From Acorus gramineus (Eukaryota > Streptophyta > Magnoliopsida > Acorales > Acoraceae): DNA of 64,000 bases. Shown in pieces: positions 22,936 through 35,599 of this stretch. Every line of letters starts with the position of its first letter. The stretch's first letter is position 1. The stretch covers positions 16,931,438-16,995,437 of the forward strand of contig CM060855.1 in the NCBI GenBank assembly GCA_030737835.1. The letters run 5' to 3'. Under the pieces are notes generated by a model. That model saw only the letters and a list, made by a program, of their open reading frames with translations. It was not told the origin of the DNA and ran no database searches. A program made the translations under genes and the position numbers.

Positions 22936-24127
22936 ATTATGTTTTTTGTGGAGTTTTATTGGATGATTTAATCTTTTTGGGGATATTATATATGATTTTT
23001 CTTCCTGAATCACCTCTTCCTATGACATTCAATTGTTATTATGGAAAATATATTATGAATAGTACTGAAATGTTTATTATTCTGGTGTTCTAATGTGTAA
23101 AATTATCAATATCATCATCAGTATTAATATAATGGGGTGATTTATTATAAAGTTGTTAGCCCAAGCTTATATAATGGGGTGTTGTGAATGTGGGGAATCA
23201 ATCTTATCTTGTTTCCTCTTTTGTACTATATTAATCAAGCCATTGAATTGCATTACTGACTATGAAGCACTTTGTTTTTCTTCTTTGATTCAATTATATT
23301 TGAATTATCAGTTCTCGTGTTCGATGAACATATTATGTATTCATGATGGATTATGAGGATTTTTATCACAAGTTTAGATTTTCTTAACTTAAATTATGCA
23401 GAATCCGCTCAAAGTGCAAATATCTGTGATAACCTAAAACAACTCCCAATGCTACTCACCTAATAAGATACAAACAAAGCTTCTCTTTCAAAAGATTTTT
23501 TTTTTCTTCATTTTGTAAATCTGGCCACCAGGATGCACTCCATGCCTCGCGTGTGAAATACAGATGGAGTTCTGTATCACAAATTTTACTCTACATTAAT
23601 ACAATTATTGTCTTACAAAAAAAAAATGAATAGACCCTATCTGTTTAATAGTTTAAATTTTTTTTATTCCAGCACTTTCAAACCCCAAAATCCTTTAGAG
23701 TGTCTTGATTATCTATATTGAACACACATGCATCCATTTGCTTGCTTTGCATTCTTTCAACTTTCCCTATTAAATTTATTTTGTTATTTTTTCAATCTCA
23801 TCATATTCCAGCAATCATAATTCATTAATATTGGATAGACTGCTAGTTAGAAGAGGGGAAACATTACAGAAGATTTTATTTAGATCAAAGCATTACAGGC
23901 ATTAATATTGGGATCACAGATCACAAATAACATGCATTGTTTAAAGATCAGAGTAGTGTATTAAAATATATTGTTAAAATTGACATATTGATATATGATT
24001 ATCCAGTATATATTAAACAGAGCAGTTTATTATTTCTTTGTTGGCATATAGTGGAGAAGGATTCTAGATAATTGATTGTTGTTGATGAGTCCATCTTTAA
24101 AACATCACCCATTCGTCTTTTTATTGA

Positions 24128-26187
<2,060 letters not shown>

Positions 26188-27305
26188 GAGCCATCACTGC
26201 ATATAAAATATGGAAACCTATAATGTCTGGTTGAAGGCCTCATCTGGTGTTGTCAATTACATTTACCAATATATTATATGTAGTTGAGTCCCTCTGGCAA
26301 AGGTTTGTCTTCCCTCTCTGGTATTGATCATGAATGCAAATTGTGTTAGACCTTTATTATTATATTGGTGAACATATATTTCTGTTTGTTATTTGCTTTT
26401 CTTTGTTTTATTTTATTGAGATTTATCTTTGTTAAAGCCAGTTGTATAAAAAAAATTTGATGGTTTGTTCAATAATTGTTCCAAAAAATTAGTGTTGGTT
26501 TGGCATTTATGAAAAAAACAAGTGTTAAGTGTGGTCCTATCAAGGGTATGTTTGTGCATGATGGAAAATGAATGAAAGTGAGCGAAAGTAAAAATTTTCT
26601 TTTGATCATTCAAAAAACTAGCATTTGTGTCAAACAAAAAAGAAAATTTTTTTTATCACTTTCCCTCTCCTATTTTATCTTATTAGAAAAAGTAGGAAAA
26701 ACTTTTCCTTTCCCCATAGGTGAGAATTTGAGAGAACATGACAAAAAATTTATCCACCATATGCACAAACACCATGAAAGTTAGTTAAAGGGAAAAAAAT
26801 TTACTCTTTCCCACTTTTCTTTTGACCTAAATTCTCTCACTTTTTTTCATTTTTCTTTCAAATTTGTGCACAAATACACCATAAGAGTTCTTCTGGGACC
26901 TTGCATGACTAGGCTAGTGGAGTAGTGATGTTGGTATCCAGAAACTTGTTGGAAACATGGTTTTAACCAAGATACATTATTTCAAAATTAATGTGGTTCC
27001 ACGTATCATGTAAGATGGGTCCAACATTAGATCGTGTTCTCATCCGAGAGTAGATCAATATATCATATTTGGATAATGTTACATTCAGTCTACTTCACAG
27101 TCCAAAACGCATATCGTATTTTTATTTTTGTAGGTGTGACTCTTATTTATCCTTTTCTCTTAATTGCAGAAAATGGTTTCTGGAATTAAAACGGCTTGTT
27201 GGTCTTCCTCCAGCTCTACCTTGCTAAACTCCAACCGGTTCCATTGTATATATAGATGGGTTAGAGACTTCAGAGTTGTTTTAGAGTGAAAACAGTAATG
27301 ATTAG
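26188..27305. other. 3' flank of the SCPL pseudogene and intergenic DNA with a MITE
   Basis: No gene is seen. It contains the MITE at 26,544-26,881. From about 26,890 to 27,305 the sequence is unassigned up to the pararetrovirus insertion. Confidence 0.4.
26544..26881. mobile_element. MITE with GGGTATGTTTGTGCA-type ends
   Basis: About 340 bp. The left end, GGGTATGTTTGTGCATGATGG, is complementary with mismatches to the right end (TTTGTGCACAAATACACCA). The subterminal regions also pair (CTTTCATT-type and AAAGTGAG runs). I could not fix a target duplication, so the superfamily is open. Confidence 0.55.
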
Positions 27306-27328
27306 TATAACACATAGTGTGTATATGA

Positions 27329-27860
27329 ATTCATCAAAAAATAATGAGAAAAGAAAATGGTTTTTCAACACTATACCCAAAGAAGAACAAGGTCCGATTA
27401 GAGAACAGTGGTATGATCATATGAGATTTGAACGAAACACTGTATATTTCTTTGATTGGTTTGAACAAACTTATATTCCGATGCTACAAAACATGCTCGT
27501 TGATCTTCCCAAAGAAGACCATGCTATGGTCCTTGAAAAAATTGATAAATATACCACTAAATGGAGGAAGTATAACAATGAAGAGGTGGAATCTATCCAC
27601 CCACCGTTTGAAAAGATTAAAGTTACAAAATCTGATATTATAGCCAGCCCTCTTAAGACTACTACTGGGGTAGACCCTGGCAGTCCTTTCAAGGCTGAAT
27701 ATTTTATTAGAATCTATAAGTAACCAAACTGAAAGGATAGAGAAAGCCCTCACTGAAAACAGTATCCTTGACAATATTCATACCGAAGGTCTGCAAAATC
27801 CAAAGACCCCGGCTACTTCATCCAAAAATATATCCTATGATTCATCCTCAGACACAGATG
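27329..27860 (+). pseudogene. Pararetrovirus polyprotein segment between movement and coat domains (plus copy)
   Basis: The frame at 27,329-27,723 covers a conserved stretch also found on the minus copy (31,536-31,930), including FDWFEQTYIPMLQNML. After a small deletion near 27,708 the reading shifts. At about 27,829 the sequence jumps from this region to one just before the protease, so the coat-protein region seen in the minus copy is missing here. No function is assigned to this linker. Confidence 0.75.
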
Positions 27861-27865
27861 GCCTA

Positions 27866-28711
27866 ATGGTCCTTTCAGTCCAAGAACAGTTCGTTTTAGA
27901 TACTATTGATTCTATTGAGAATCCTGTCGAAAAGAAACGACAATTAGAAAAATATATCAGTTTAATAAAAACCCCTATCAGTCAGACTCAAGAAGAGAAT
28001 AAGGAAAAATACTCTTATAAAGAGGTAATTCAAATATTAGAATCTGAAAAACCCAAAAGGGTGACTATAGGGGAATTAAGAAAAGAACAAATTGATATGA
28101 AAAAAGAAATCAAGGACCTTAGAGACAGGGTTACATACCTTGAATCCATCCCAAAATCAGGGGAAAACAATGAAAATTCTGATAATGAAGAACCTATCAG
28201 AGAGCAACCTGAAGAAGAAGAAGAATTTATTAGCTCTCTCGAAAGATATACAAAACAAAAATGGAATGTTGAAGTTCTCCTAAAAATTAAGACATTTTCT
28301 TTAAAATACAAAGCCCTTATTGACACTGGGGCAGATATGAACTGCATTAGGGAAGGATTGATCCCTTCAAGATACTTTGAAAAGACTACCCATGGTATAA
28401 ACACTGCCAATGGGGAGAGCCTAAAGATTAATTATAAGATACCTGATGTCCATGTTTGTAATAAAGGATCATGTTTAAAGACAACGTTCCTTTTAGTAAA
28501 AGATCTTCGTCAGGGTGTCATCCTAGGAACCCCCTTCATAAATATGATAAAGCCCTTCTCGGTTGATACTGAAGGCATCCATGCCACCCAAAATGGGAAA
28601 AATATTTTATACAAATTTTGTGCTACACCAAAGCTATCTTTTCTCAACCAGCTTAGACAGGCCTTAGAATACAAAGAAAAGTTTATTAATGAGCTCTCTG
28701 AAGAGATCTGA
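27866..28711 (+). pseudogene. Pararetrovirus aspartic protease region
   Basis: 281-codon frame. The first 110 residues are charged and predicted coiled coil (GELRKEQIDMKKEIKDLRD). The protease active site is DTGADMNC (near 28,321), followed by the LGTPF turn typical of retroviral-type proteases. It stops at 28,711 and overlaps the reverse transcriptase frame (from 28,689), so protease and RT are out of frame with each other in this copy. Confidence 0.85.
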
Positions 28712-29510
28712 GCAAGTTAGTAGTCCCATTTTCCAAAAGAAGGTCTCTGATTTTCAAAAAACTATTGAAAATGAGGCCTGTTCAGACCTTCCCTCTGCCT
28801 TCTTAAGTCTACCATACATCAAAGACTTTAATGAAGAAAACATCCCCACAAAAGCCAGGCCTATCCAAATGAATAATAGGCTCCTTGAGATCTGCAAAGA
28901 GGAAGTATCCCAGCTACTTGCAAAAAACCTTATTAGGAAGAGCTCCTCACCTTGGAGCTGTGCAGCTTTCTATGTAGAGAAAGCCGCAGAGTTAGAAAGG
29001 GGAGTACCAAGACTTGTCATAAATTACAAGCCATTAAATAAAGTTCTCCAGTGGATCAGGTATCCTATCCCCAATAAGCAAGATCTGATCAAGAAGGTCT
29101 ATAATTCCAAAATCTTTTCTAAATTTGACCTTAAATCAGGATTCTGGCAAATCCAGATAAAAGAGGAAGATAGATATAAGACTGCATTTACAGTGCCATT
29201 TGGGCATTATGAGTGGAATGTTTTACCTTTTGGGCTAAAAAATGCACCCTCGGAATTTCAAAACATAATGAATGAAGAATTTAATCCTTATGGATCCTTT
29301 TCCATTGTCTATATTGATGACGTATTAATATTTTCTGAGAACATAGATAAACATTGGAAACATCTGAATATCTTTCTTAAAATAGTAAAACAAAATGGTC
29401 TGGTAGTATCTGCCAAAAAGATAAAACTCTTCCAGACCACAGTTCAATTTCTAGGATATAAAATCTCGGGAAATGATATTACACCCATAAAAAGGGTAAT
29501 AGACACATGA
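28689..29510 (+). pseudogene. Pararetrovirus reverse transcriptase
   Basis: 273-codon frame with the RT palm and fingers: LVINYKPLN, FSKFDLKSGFWQI, PFGLKNAPSEFQ and the active site YIDDV (near 29,309-29,323). The catalytic residues look intact. The frame ends at 29,510 in the connection to RNase H, which starts in another frame at 29,507. The upstream end is cut by the frame change from protease. It is non-functional as it stands. Confidence 0.9.
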
Positions 29511-30157
29511 AAGATAAAAAACAACTTCAAAGGTTTCTTGGTTGTCTCAACTATGTCTCAGACTTTTATAAAAATGTTGCTTTGGACAGAAAGCTTTTGT
29601 CCAACAGGCTAAAGAAAAATCCTACACCTTGGACCATAGAACATACCCATGCAGTCCAAAGGATTAAAGGGAAAGTAAAGCAGTTGCCATGCTTGAATAT
29701 AGCAAGCCCCAATGCACCAAAAATCATAGAAATTGATGCCTCTGACATAGGATATGGAGGAATACTGAAACAAAGGATTGATAACAAAGAACAATTAGTA
29801 AGATTTACTTCAGGGACGTGGAATGAAGCTCAAAGAAAGTATTCCACAATAAAAAAGGAGATCCTTGCCATAGTTAATTGTATAACCAAATTCCAAGGGG
29901 ACATTTTAAACCAAAAGTTCCTCTTAAGGATAGATTGTAGCTCGGCAAAATATGTACTTGAAAAAGATGTAAAAAATCTTGCTTCGAAACAAATTTTTGC
30001 TAGATGGCAAGCATTATTAGGAATTTATGATTTTGACATAGAATATATTAAAGGGGACTTTAATAGTCTTCCTGATTATCTCTCACGTGAATTCTTGCAG
30101 GGAAATGGACCAAAAGAAGAAGGCAAAGATCCTTCCACAAAGGACCCTAAGAATTGA
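29507..30157 (+). pseudogene. Pararetrovirus RNase H
   Basis: 216-codon frame starting in the RT connection (KQLQRFLGCLNYVSDFYK), then RNase H with acidic residues in EIDASDIGYGG, KKEILAIVN and LRIDCSSAKY. The C-terminal SLPDYLSRE motif is present. The domain itself appears complete. Confidence 0.88.
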
Positions 30158-30400
30158 GAGCTCAAGACCTTCTGTAAACCTCATAAAACCAGAGGTTAAG
30201 GAAGAAAATCTCTTTGAAAATCAAAATCAATTTGCCGTACTTGCTGAAATAGCATCCCCAGAATCACAAAGCAATTATGAATTCAAAACCTCTGTACCAC
30301 TATTCTCTATTGAGAAATCTGAAGCAGACAAAGAAATAGCAGAACTTATCAAGATATACTTTCCCAAAGGTCTTCCTTCTGATACCCGAACTGGTAGCAG
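30087..30400 (+). pseudogene. Start of a second pararetrovirus frame, truncated at the copy junction
   Basis: Overlaps the end of the RNase H frame in another register and runs about 100 codons of viral-type sequence. It then reads into the antisense of the minus copy near 30,385. A second frame overlapping the end of the polyprotein is described for florendoviruses. I do not know its function. Confidence 0.5.
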
Positions 30401-31110
30401 AAGTCTCCGAGTTCTCTCTTGGAAGTCAAATGTTGATTTTTGAGCTGATTCTTTATCTTCAGGTCATTGCAAAGAGCCAGACCTATCAGGTTTATTTTTT
30501 GTATAAGCTCTCCGAATGTTATGACGGAGTAAGGGATATGTCCCCCATATTCTTGACGAAGGTTGTTTCTAACCCTTTCAGCGAAGAGCTTGGGTACTTT
30601 CCAAATATCACTGCTTGAATTGTCTATCCTATAAATTTGTGATAAAAATGTGTCCTTATACCATCTAAAATCAGATAAGGTTGGACACCTAAGATTTATA
30701 AGCTGTTCTCTAATCCTGTCAGCAGTGTCACTATGGCTGCCAACAAAATGTTTAAATATAGTGAGAACTAAAGTAGTGACAATATCAGGCTCAGATCTCC
30801 CATTGGGATCTACTTTTACAGCTGTATAAATAGCACGTCTTTGCTCAGGGGTAAGGAAGTTATCCCACCAACCTCTTAATTGGCCCATGAAAGATGTGGC
30901 TATCATATCTGTTATATGTTTATCACTATTGCCCTGTATCCTACAGGCATTAGCATAAATAAGCATAGAATGACATAATTGGCTGATTTGATATTCAGAC
31001 ATGCCATCAAGATTCCATTCAACGAGAGATTTACCATCATAGGAGGTCGTAAGAGTAACATCATTATTTTCTTCTATTTGAACATCAACTGGGGTTGGTC
31101 TCCTATAGAA
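30349..31110 (-). pseudogene. Pararetrovirus coat-protein (gag-like) domain, minus copy
   Basis: The frame from 31,002 to 30,349 shows the capsid-like region: MSEYQISQLCHSMLIYANA, then GQLRGWWDNFLTPEQ, and helices typical of caulimovirid and Ty3-type gag. Homology extends upstream to about 31,110 in the same frame without an ATG. It ends at the junction with the plus copy, before a zinc knuckle or protease could appear. Confidence 0.8.
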
Positions 31111-31988
31111 GTTTTTTGTTCTCGAGGTCTACAGTCCCTAGCTTATTGATTTCAATATCAGAATGATCAGGCGAGTTTTCAAGATCAGGAGAGTTTTCAG
31201 GGATGCTCCCACTCTCACTATCATTTTGAGAGTCTTCTTCACAAGAGGACTCATCGTTGATGTTATTAATGGATAACTTTCCCAATCTTTCAGACAATTT
31301 AAACAGCAATTCTTCAGAATGTGTATCTTTGAACTTGATCCCTTTTTCAAGATTCTGTTGAGGAATGAATATTGGTTTTTCAGTCTTTTTTACTATATTT
31401 TTGGATGAAGTAGCCGGGGTCTTTGGATTTTGCAGACCTTCGGTATGAATACTGTCAAGGATACTGTTTTCAGTGAGGGCTTTCTCTATCCTTTCAGTTT
31501 GGTTACTTATAGATTTTAACGCAACATTAGTAAAATTATTTTTGAATAAAATATTCAGCCTTGAAGGGACTGCCAGGGTCTACCCCAGTAGTAGTCTTAA
31601 GAGGGCTGGCTATAATATCAGATTTTGTAACTTTAATCTTTTCAAACGGTGGGTGGATAGATTCCACCTCTTCATTGTTATACTTCCTCCATTTAGTGGT
31701 ATATTTATCAATTTTTTCAAGGACCATAGCATGGTCTTCTTTGGGAAGATCAACGAGCATGTTTTGTAGCATCGGAATATAAGTTTGTTCAAACCAATCA
31801 AAGAAATATACAGTGTTTCTTTCAAATCTCATATGATCATACCACTGTTCTCTAATCGGACCTTGTTCTTCTTTGGGTATAGTGTTGAAAAACCATTTTC
31901 TTTTCTCATTATTTTTTGATGAATAAAAATCATTTTTTATGATTTCTTTGTTTATTTCATAGTCATCATTCTCACTTATAGTAAGCAT
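31103..31988 (-). pseudogene. Pararetrovirus linker region between movement and coat domains, minus copy
   Basis: Two frames, 31,988-31,536 and 31,309-31,103. The first is the minus-strand twin of 27,329-27,723. The second is very acidic and Ser-rich (SCEEDSQNDSESGSIPENSP), as expected ahead of a caulimovirid coat protein. The frames are separated by stop codons. Confidence 0.75.
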
Positions 31989-32157
31989 GTCCGACTCAAC
32001 GGGATCATATTCAGATAAAGGAATTTCATTTTGAGTTTCAGCTTCATAAACAGCTGAAGCAACTCCTATAGGCTGGCTAAAGTAGGAGGCATGGGTTGCC
32101 GAATACTGGCTCTCTCAGAAACAGAGCGTCTTCTGGGAGTCAAGTTTTCCCTTCTGC

Positions 32158-33003
32158 TTACCGGAGTAGTTCTAAAAGATCTTGTCCTTTGTAAACTACA
32201 ATTAGTATTAGAAAATCGTATTTCAATATTACCACCATCTTTTTCAAGAATTTCTTTAAGGTCTGAGTTTTCCAGGGGTCTATCAGGTTGAGCATTTTCA
32301 AGGGTCCAGGAATACCTTTAATATCAGAAACCCTGCTTTTAGGGGCTAAAGTATTCATAACCTTGAAATAAACTCTATAACTTAGGTTTATATTTAATGT
32401 GCCATTATTAAGGCTGAAACCATCCGTCTGGATTCTTAGGACTAAAGTGTCCAAAATGTTGGGATCAGCTAAGGACACAGAGAAATTAGGAAAGGCATTA
32501 AAAAATATCGGTCCGTTACTTAAGCTGGATTCAACTATCCCAAGAACAGAATCGGCAAATCTTAGATGCCTATTGTCTTGGAGACAAATTAGAACAGCAG
32601 TGTTCAAGTTCTCTCTAGCTAGGGCATGTACTGATACCTGCACTAATCCAATGTGAAGATAGTGATATTGGGATTTTGCCCTTATCCTGTCTATTTCCTT
32701 TTGGGATATAAGGTGGAAATTCTCATGCCCATCAGTCAAAGGGATGGTTCTTTCAATAGTCTTGATATAATAGTCTGTTTTAAGACTAAAGGTGTTACAA
32801 ACATAAATCTCGTTGAATGGGACTTTAGGGATTTTCCAATTACTGACAGATTGTTCTATATTCTCATAGTTTATCTGTTGCATGTTTTTAATGGACATAG
32901 TCCTAATGGCAGGGGGATTTGATGCTCTAGAGGTGGAGGCTCCATCCGTAGAAGTGGAGGCTTCATGTACCCATGATATAAGGGATCGGAAAAGATTGGC
33001 CAT
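32158..33003 (-). pseudogene. Pararetrovirus movement protein (30K superfamily), minus copy
   Basis: The first ATG is at 33,003. The core of the 30K movement-protein family is visible: IYVCNTFSLKTDYY, GLVQVSVHALARENLN, CLQDNRHLRF, then YRVYFKVMNTLAP. These proteins bind plasmodesmata and carry virus between cells. About 78 bp found in the third copy (47,840-47,915) is missing here near 32,310. The frame past that point no longer matches the family. The downstream junction to the polyprotein is broken. Confidence 0.82.
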
Positions 33004-33100
33004 GAGGGAGTGCAAGGAAACCAGTCAACGACGTATTACGTCCCTAACTCTACTGAACCTTAGAAGAGAGTGTGGACAACGCGACTACAAGGTCACAAAA

Positions 33101-33299
33101 GCACTGTTCACCGGCCGGTACTGTTCAAAGTACTGTTCACAGCACTGTTCATTATTAAGGCTGAAACCATCCGTCTGGATTCTTAGGACTAAAGCGTCCA
33201 AAATGTTGGGATCAGCTAAGGACACAGAGAAATTAGGAAAGGCATTAAAAAATATCGGTCCGTTACTTAAGCTGGATTCAACTATCCCAAGAACAGAAT
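33101..33299 (-). repeat. ACTGTTCA cluster and duplicated movement-protein segment
   Basis: 33,101-33,151 holds four ACTGTTCA octamers (GCACTGTTCACC, GTACTGTTCAAA, GTACTGTTCACA, GCACTGTTCATT). Directly after, 33,149-33,299 repeats the movement-protein sequence of about 32,407-32,551 in the same orientation with very few changes. The viral copy therefore ends in a short direct duplication at its outer edge. Confidence 0.8.
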
Positions 33300-33326
33300 T
33301 ATAACACATAGATGTGTATATATATG

Positions 33327-34289
33327 TATTTATTGATATATCGTGCTGTCCGTGCTAAACAGCTAAAGCACTTATTTCAGCAGTTTTTTTTTTAAGCTAA
33401 ATATAGTCATTTTCTATTTCCGTAATAAGAAAGAACATCATCGAATGGGGTAAGAAAAGGAGAAGAATAATATAACTCGAAAGAAAGCAAATAAAATAGA
33501 AAAAACTATTGAAAATTAACTCTCTAGACTCTACACCCCTCATTTCGAGAGCAGTAATGCATACCCTACCATCGGTGGTTAGAAAATGTTTCTAACTCAC
33601 CTCCTCTGAGGAATCCATACTACTCCGCAATGTATAACGCGTTCTCCTTGATTATGATACTCAAAGCTCCGTCCAGACATAGTGCTAGAATTTTATATTA
33701 TATATAAATAATACTAATGATAATGATTTAAATGTACATTAAAAGTGGAGTTACAAAAAATGCATCCCAACTAATTTCTTTCGAGTGTGTTATGTATTTT
33801 TAATTTCAAGGAATATCTTATAATGAAAAAAACCACTATAAAATGAAAATTTTGATATTAAAATATATATTGTACCATCTCATTTATTAAGAATAATATA
33901 TTTTTTTTATCTAAAAGAATTAGTTATCATATATCTTTATAAATTTATTTTCTATTTAATGCCTAACATTATCATTGACAAGTTGATAGGGACATGATAT
34001 TATCTATTTTAAAAATATGTTTTTTCCATTCTTACCCCCAATTTAAAAACCAAAATTGATCTTCGGTTTTTATGTAATAAAATTAAGGATAGAAACGAAA
34101 ATAAAAAATTGTTATAAAGTTAGAAATACAACACTCATTGTTAGTAGGTTATGCCTGTGGTATAATATCTTATGTTATATATACAAAAAATATTAAATGA
34201 CAATGATAAAAAATGTATATATTCACTTTTTTTTTATAAATTTTTTTGCATTCACACTAAAACTAAATTAAAAACCCAGGTAGAGACAA
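33327..34289. other. AT-rich intergenic DNA
   Basis: Right flank of the viral insert. I see no gene or clear repeat. Confidence 0.4.
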
Positions 34290-34950
34290 GCCACAAGTGG
34301 TGGCTACCATAGGGAAGGCAAGGCAGATCTGGAGAGCCAATGTACCTTTGAAAGTCAAATTTTTATGTGACTTTCATATCAAGATCGTCTCCTCATGAAG
34401 GTCTATCGTCAGAAATGGATTCCCTTTGAGAACACAACTTGTTCCTCTTGCATTGGAGGTGCGGAATCCAGAGCTTACATCCTCATCAAGTGCCCCTTCG
34501 CTCAACAAGTGTGGTATACTCTTGGGTTGACCTCCGATTTCGACATTCGCCTCAACTCTCTAGAAGGCCAGCCAAAAGCTATCCAGGGTCGATGATCACA
34601 GTTCTTTGACTAAGGTGCTACAGACATTTGTCCCTGCAGTTTCCTAAGCCCTTTGGATCTCACGCAACCACTTGGTTTTTCTAGGTACTAAGGTATATTT
34701 TGAAAACATTTGGAACATGATTGTGAGTCTCATTATGGACTGGGGTATGTACTGTGCTGGGTATCCTTATCTGAGGGAAGGTTTAGTTTCGAGAAATAGG
34801 GTTGTCTGGGTCAGGGTCACACATTCCCGGTAGACATCTCTTCTACAGGTCATTAGGACCTTGCCACCTGTTTTTTTTTTTTTTTCCTTGTTCACTTTTG
34901 TAAGTTAAAGTATAGTTTGAAAAAAAAAATTACAAAAATATAGTTTGAAA
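34290..34950 (+). pseudogene. LINE remnant: zinc-binding region of a non-LTR reverse transcriptase
   Basis: Frames read VATIGKARQIWRANVPLKVK, then KVYRQKWIPFE, CSSCIGGAESRAYILIKCPFA and QQVWYTLGL. This is the zf-RVT region found at the C-terminus of plant LINE ORF2 proteins (C-x2-C ... H/Y ... C). A further frame after stops reads DWGMYCAGYPYLREGL. A T-rich tract and then an A-run with TACAAAAAT follow at 34,870-34,940, a possible 3' tail. RT and endonuclease domains are absent. Confidence 0.7.
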
Positions 34951-35075
34951 CAGAATGAGATAAAAACATGTTACAAATTCTCTATCAAAATTCACACCAT
35001 TGGGAAGGACAAAAACAAAAAAAATGTGGCCACGATCGATGACATTCTTCATTGCATCAACACAAAACTATTAGG

Positions 35076-35516
35076 CAGTTTTTTTAAAACCCCACCCGAC
35101 CCACTCAGTTGAATCAGTTAAATCTTCATCCGCTTTAAATTCCAGTTCGGTTTACTTTTAAAACTTAATAATATAAAAAATTAGTAAAACTCAATCAACT
35201 CACTGGTTCAACTAACGATTTTTTTGAATCGGCTATGGGAAATTGTGATTAACCACTTGTTGAAATGTGAAATCTAATAGAAAGTTCATATTTTATATAC
35301 TAAAATTATATTATGATGTTAAATAAAAGCTCTATGTAAATATTTGTAAAACATATTTTTTTTTTATTTAGTAATCATAATTATTATGTTTATTATATTA
35401 TAATTATTTCATAGTTCAAATTTGATTGACCAAATGGTTGAACCAGTGACCTTTAACCCTTTCTTTTTTTTTTGGTTCATTAAACGGTTCAGTTTTTAAA
35501 ACATTACTATTAGGTG
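35076..35516. mobile_element. hAT-like non-autonomous element with 8-bp TSD
   Basis: 441 bp. CTATTAGG at 35,068-35,075 and 35,517-35,524 is a perfect 8-bp target duplication. The ends pair imperfectly: CAGTTTTTTTAAAAC at the left, GTTTTTAAAACATTA at the right. The interior carries several GGTTCA / TGAACC strings. The target was the simple-repeat DNA that is tandemly reiterated just downstream. Confidence 0.75.
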
Positions 35517-35599
35517 ATGTTTCTAAATCATATACCCAAATGTGTATCAAAACTTAAATTTGAGTAAAAATCATTCAAAAATCTCTACAACCATATCAA

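Larger units (their letters stand above)
27329..33299. mobile_element. Endogenous pararetrovirus (Caulimoviridae) locus, two broken copies tail to tail
   Basis: The plus-strand copy occupies 27,329 to about 30,385 and the minus-strand copy 33,298 down to about 30,349, so their 3' ends meet. Together they show a 30K-type movement protein, gag-like coat-protein domain, aspartic protease, reverse transcriptase, RNase H and part of a downstream frame. No LTRs or integrase are present, which separates it from Ty3 elements. The domain order and the overlapping second frame recall florendoviruses or petuviruses, but the genus is not settled. Both copies have frameshifts and large internal deletions. 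The insert is flanked by similar strings, TATAACACATAGTGTGTATA (27,306) and ATAACACATAGATGTGTATA (33,301). Confidence 0.88.

Noticed and set aside
27329-30400. Ty3/gypsy retrotransposon
   Set aside because: No LTRs, integrase or chromodomain. A 30K movement protein on the sister copy identifies a pararetrovirus.
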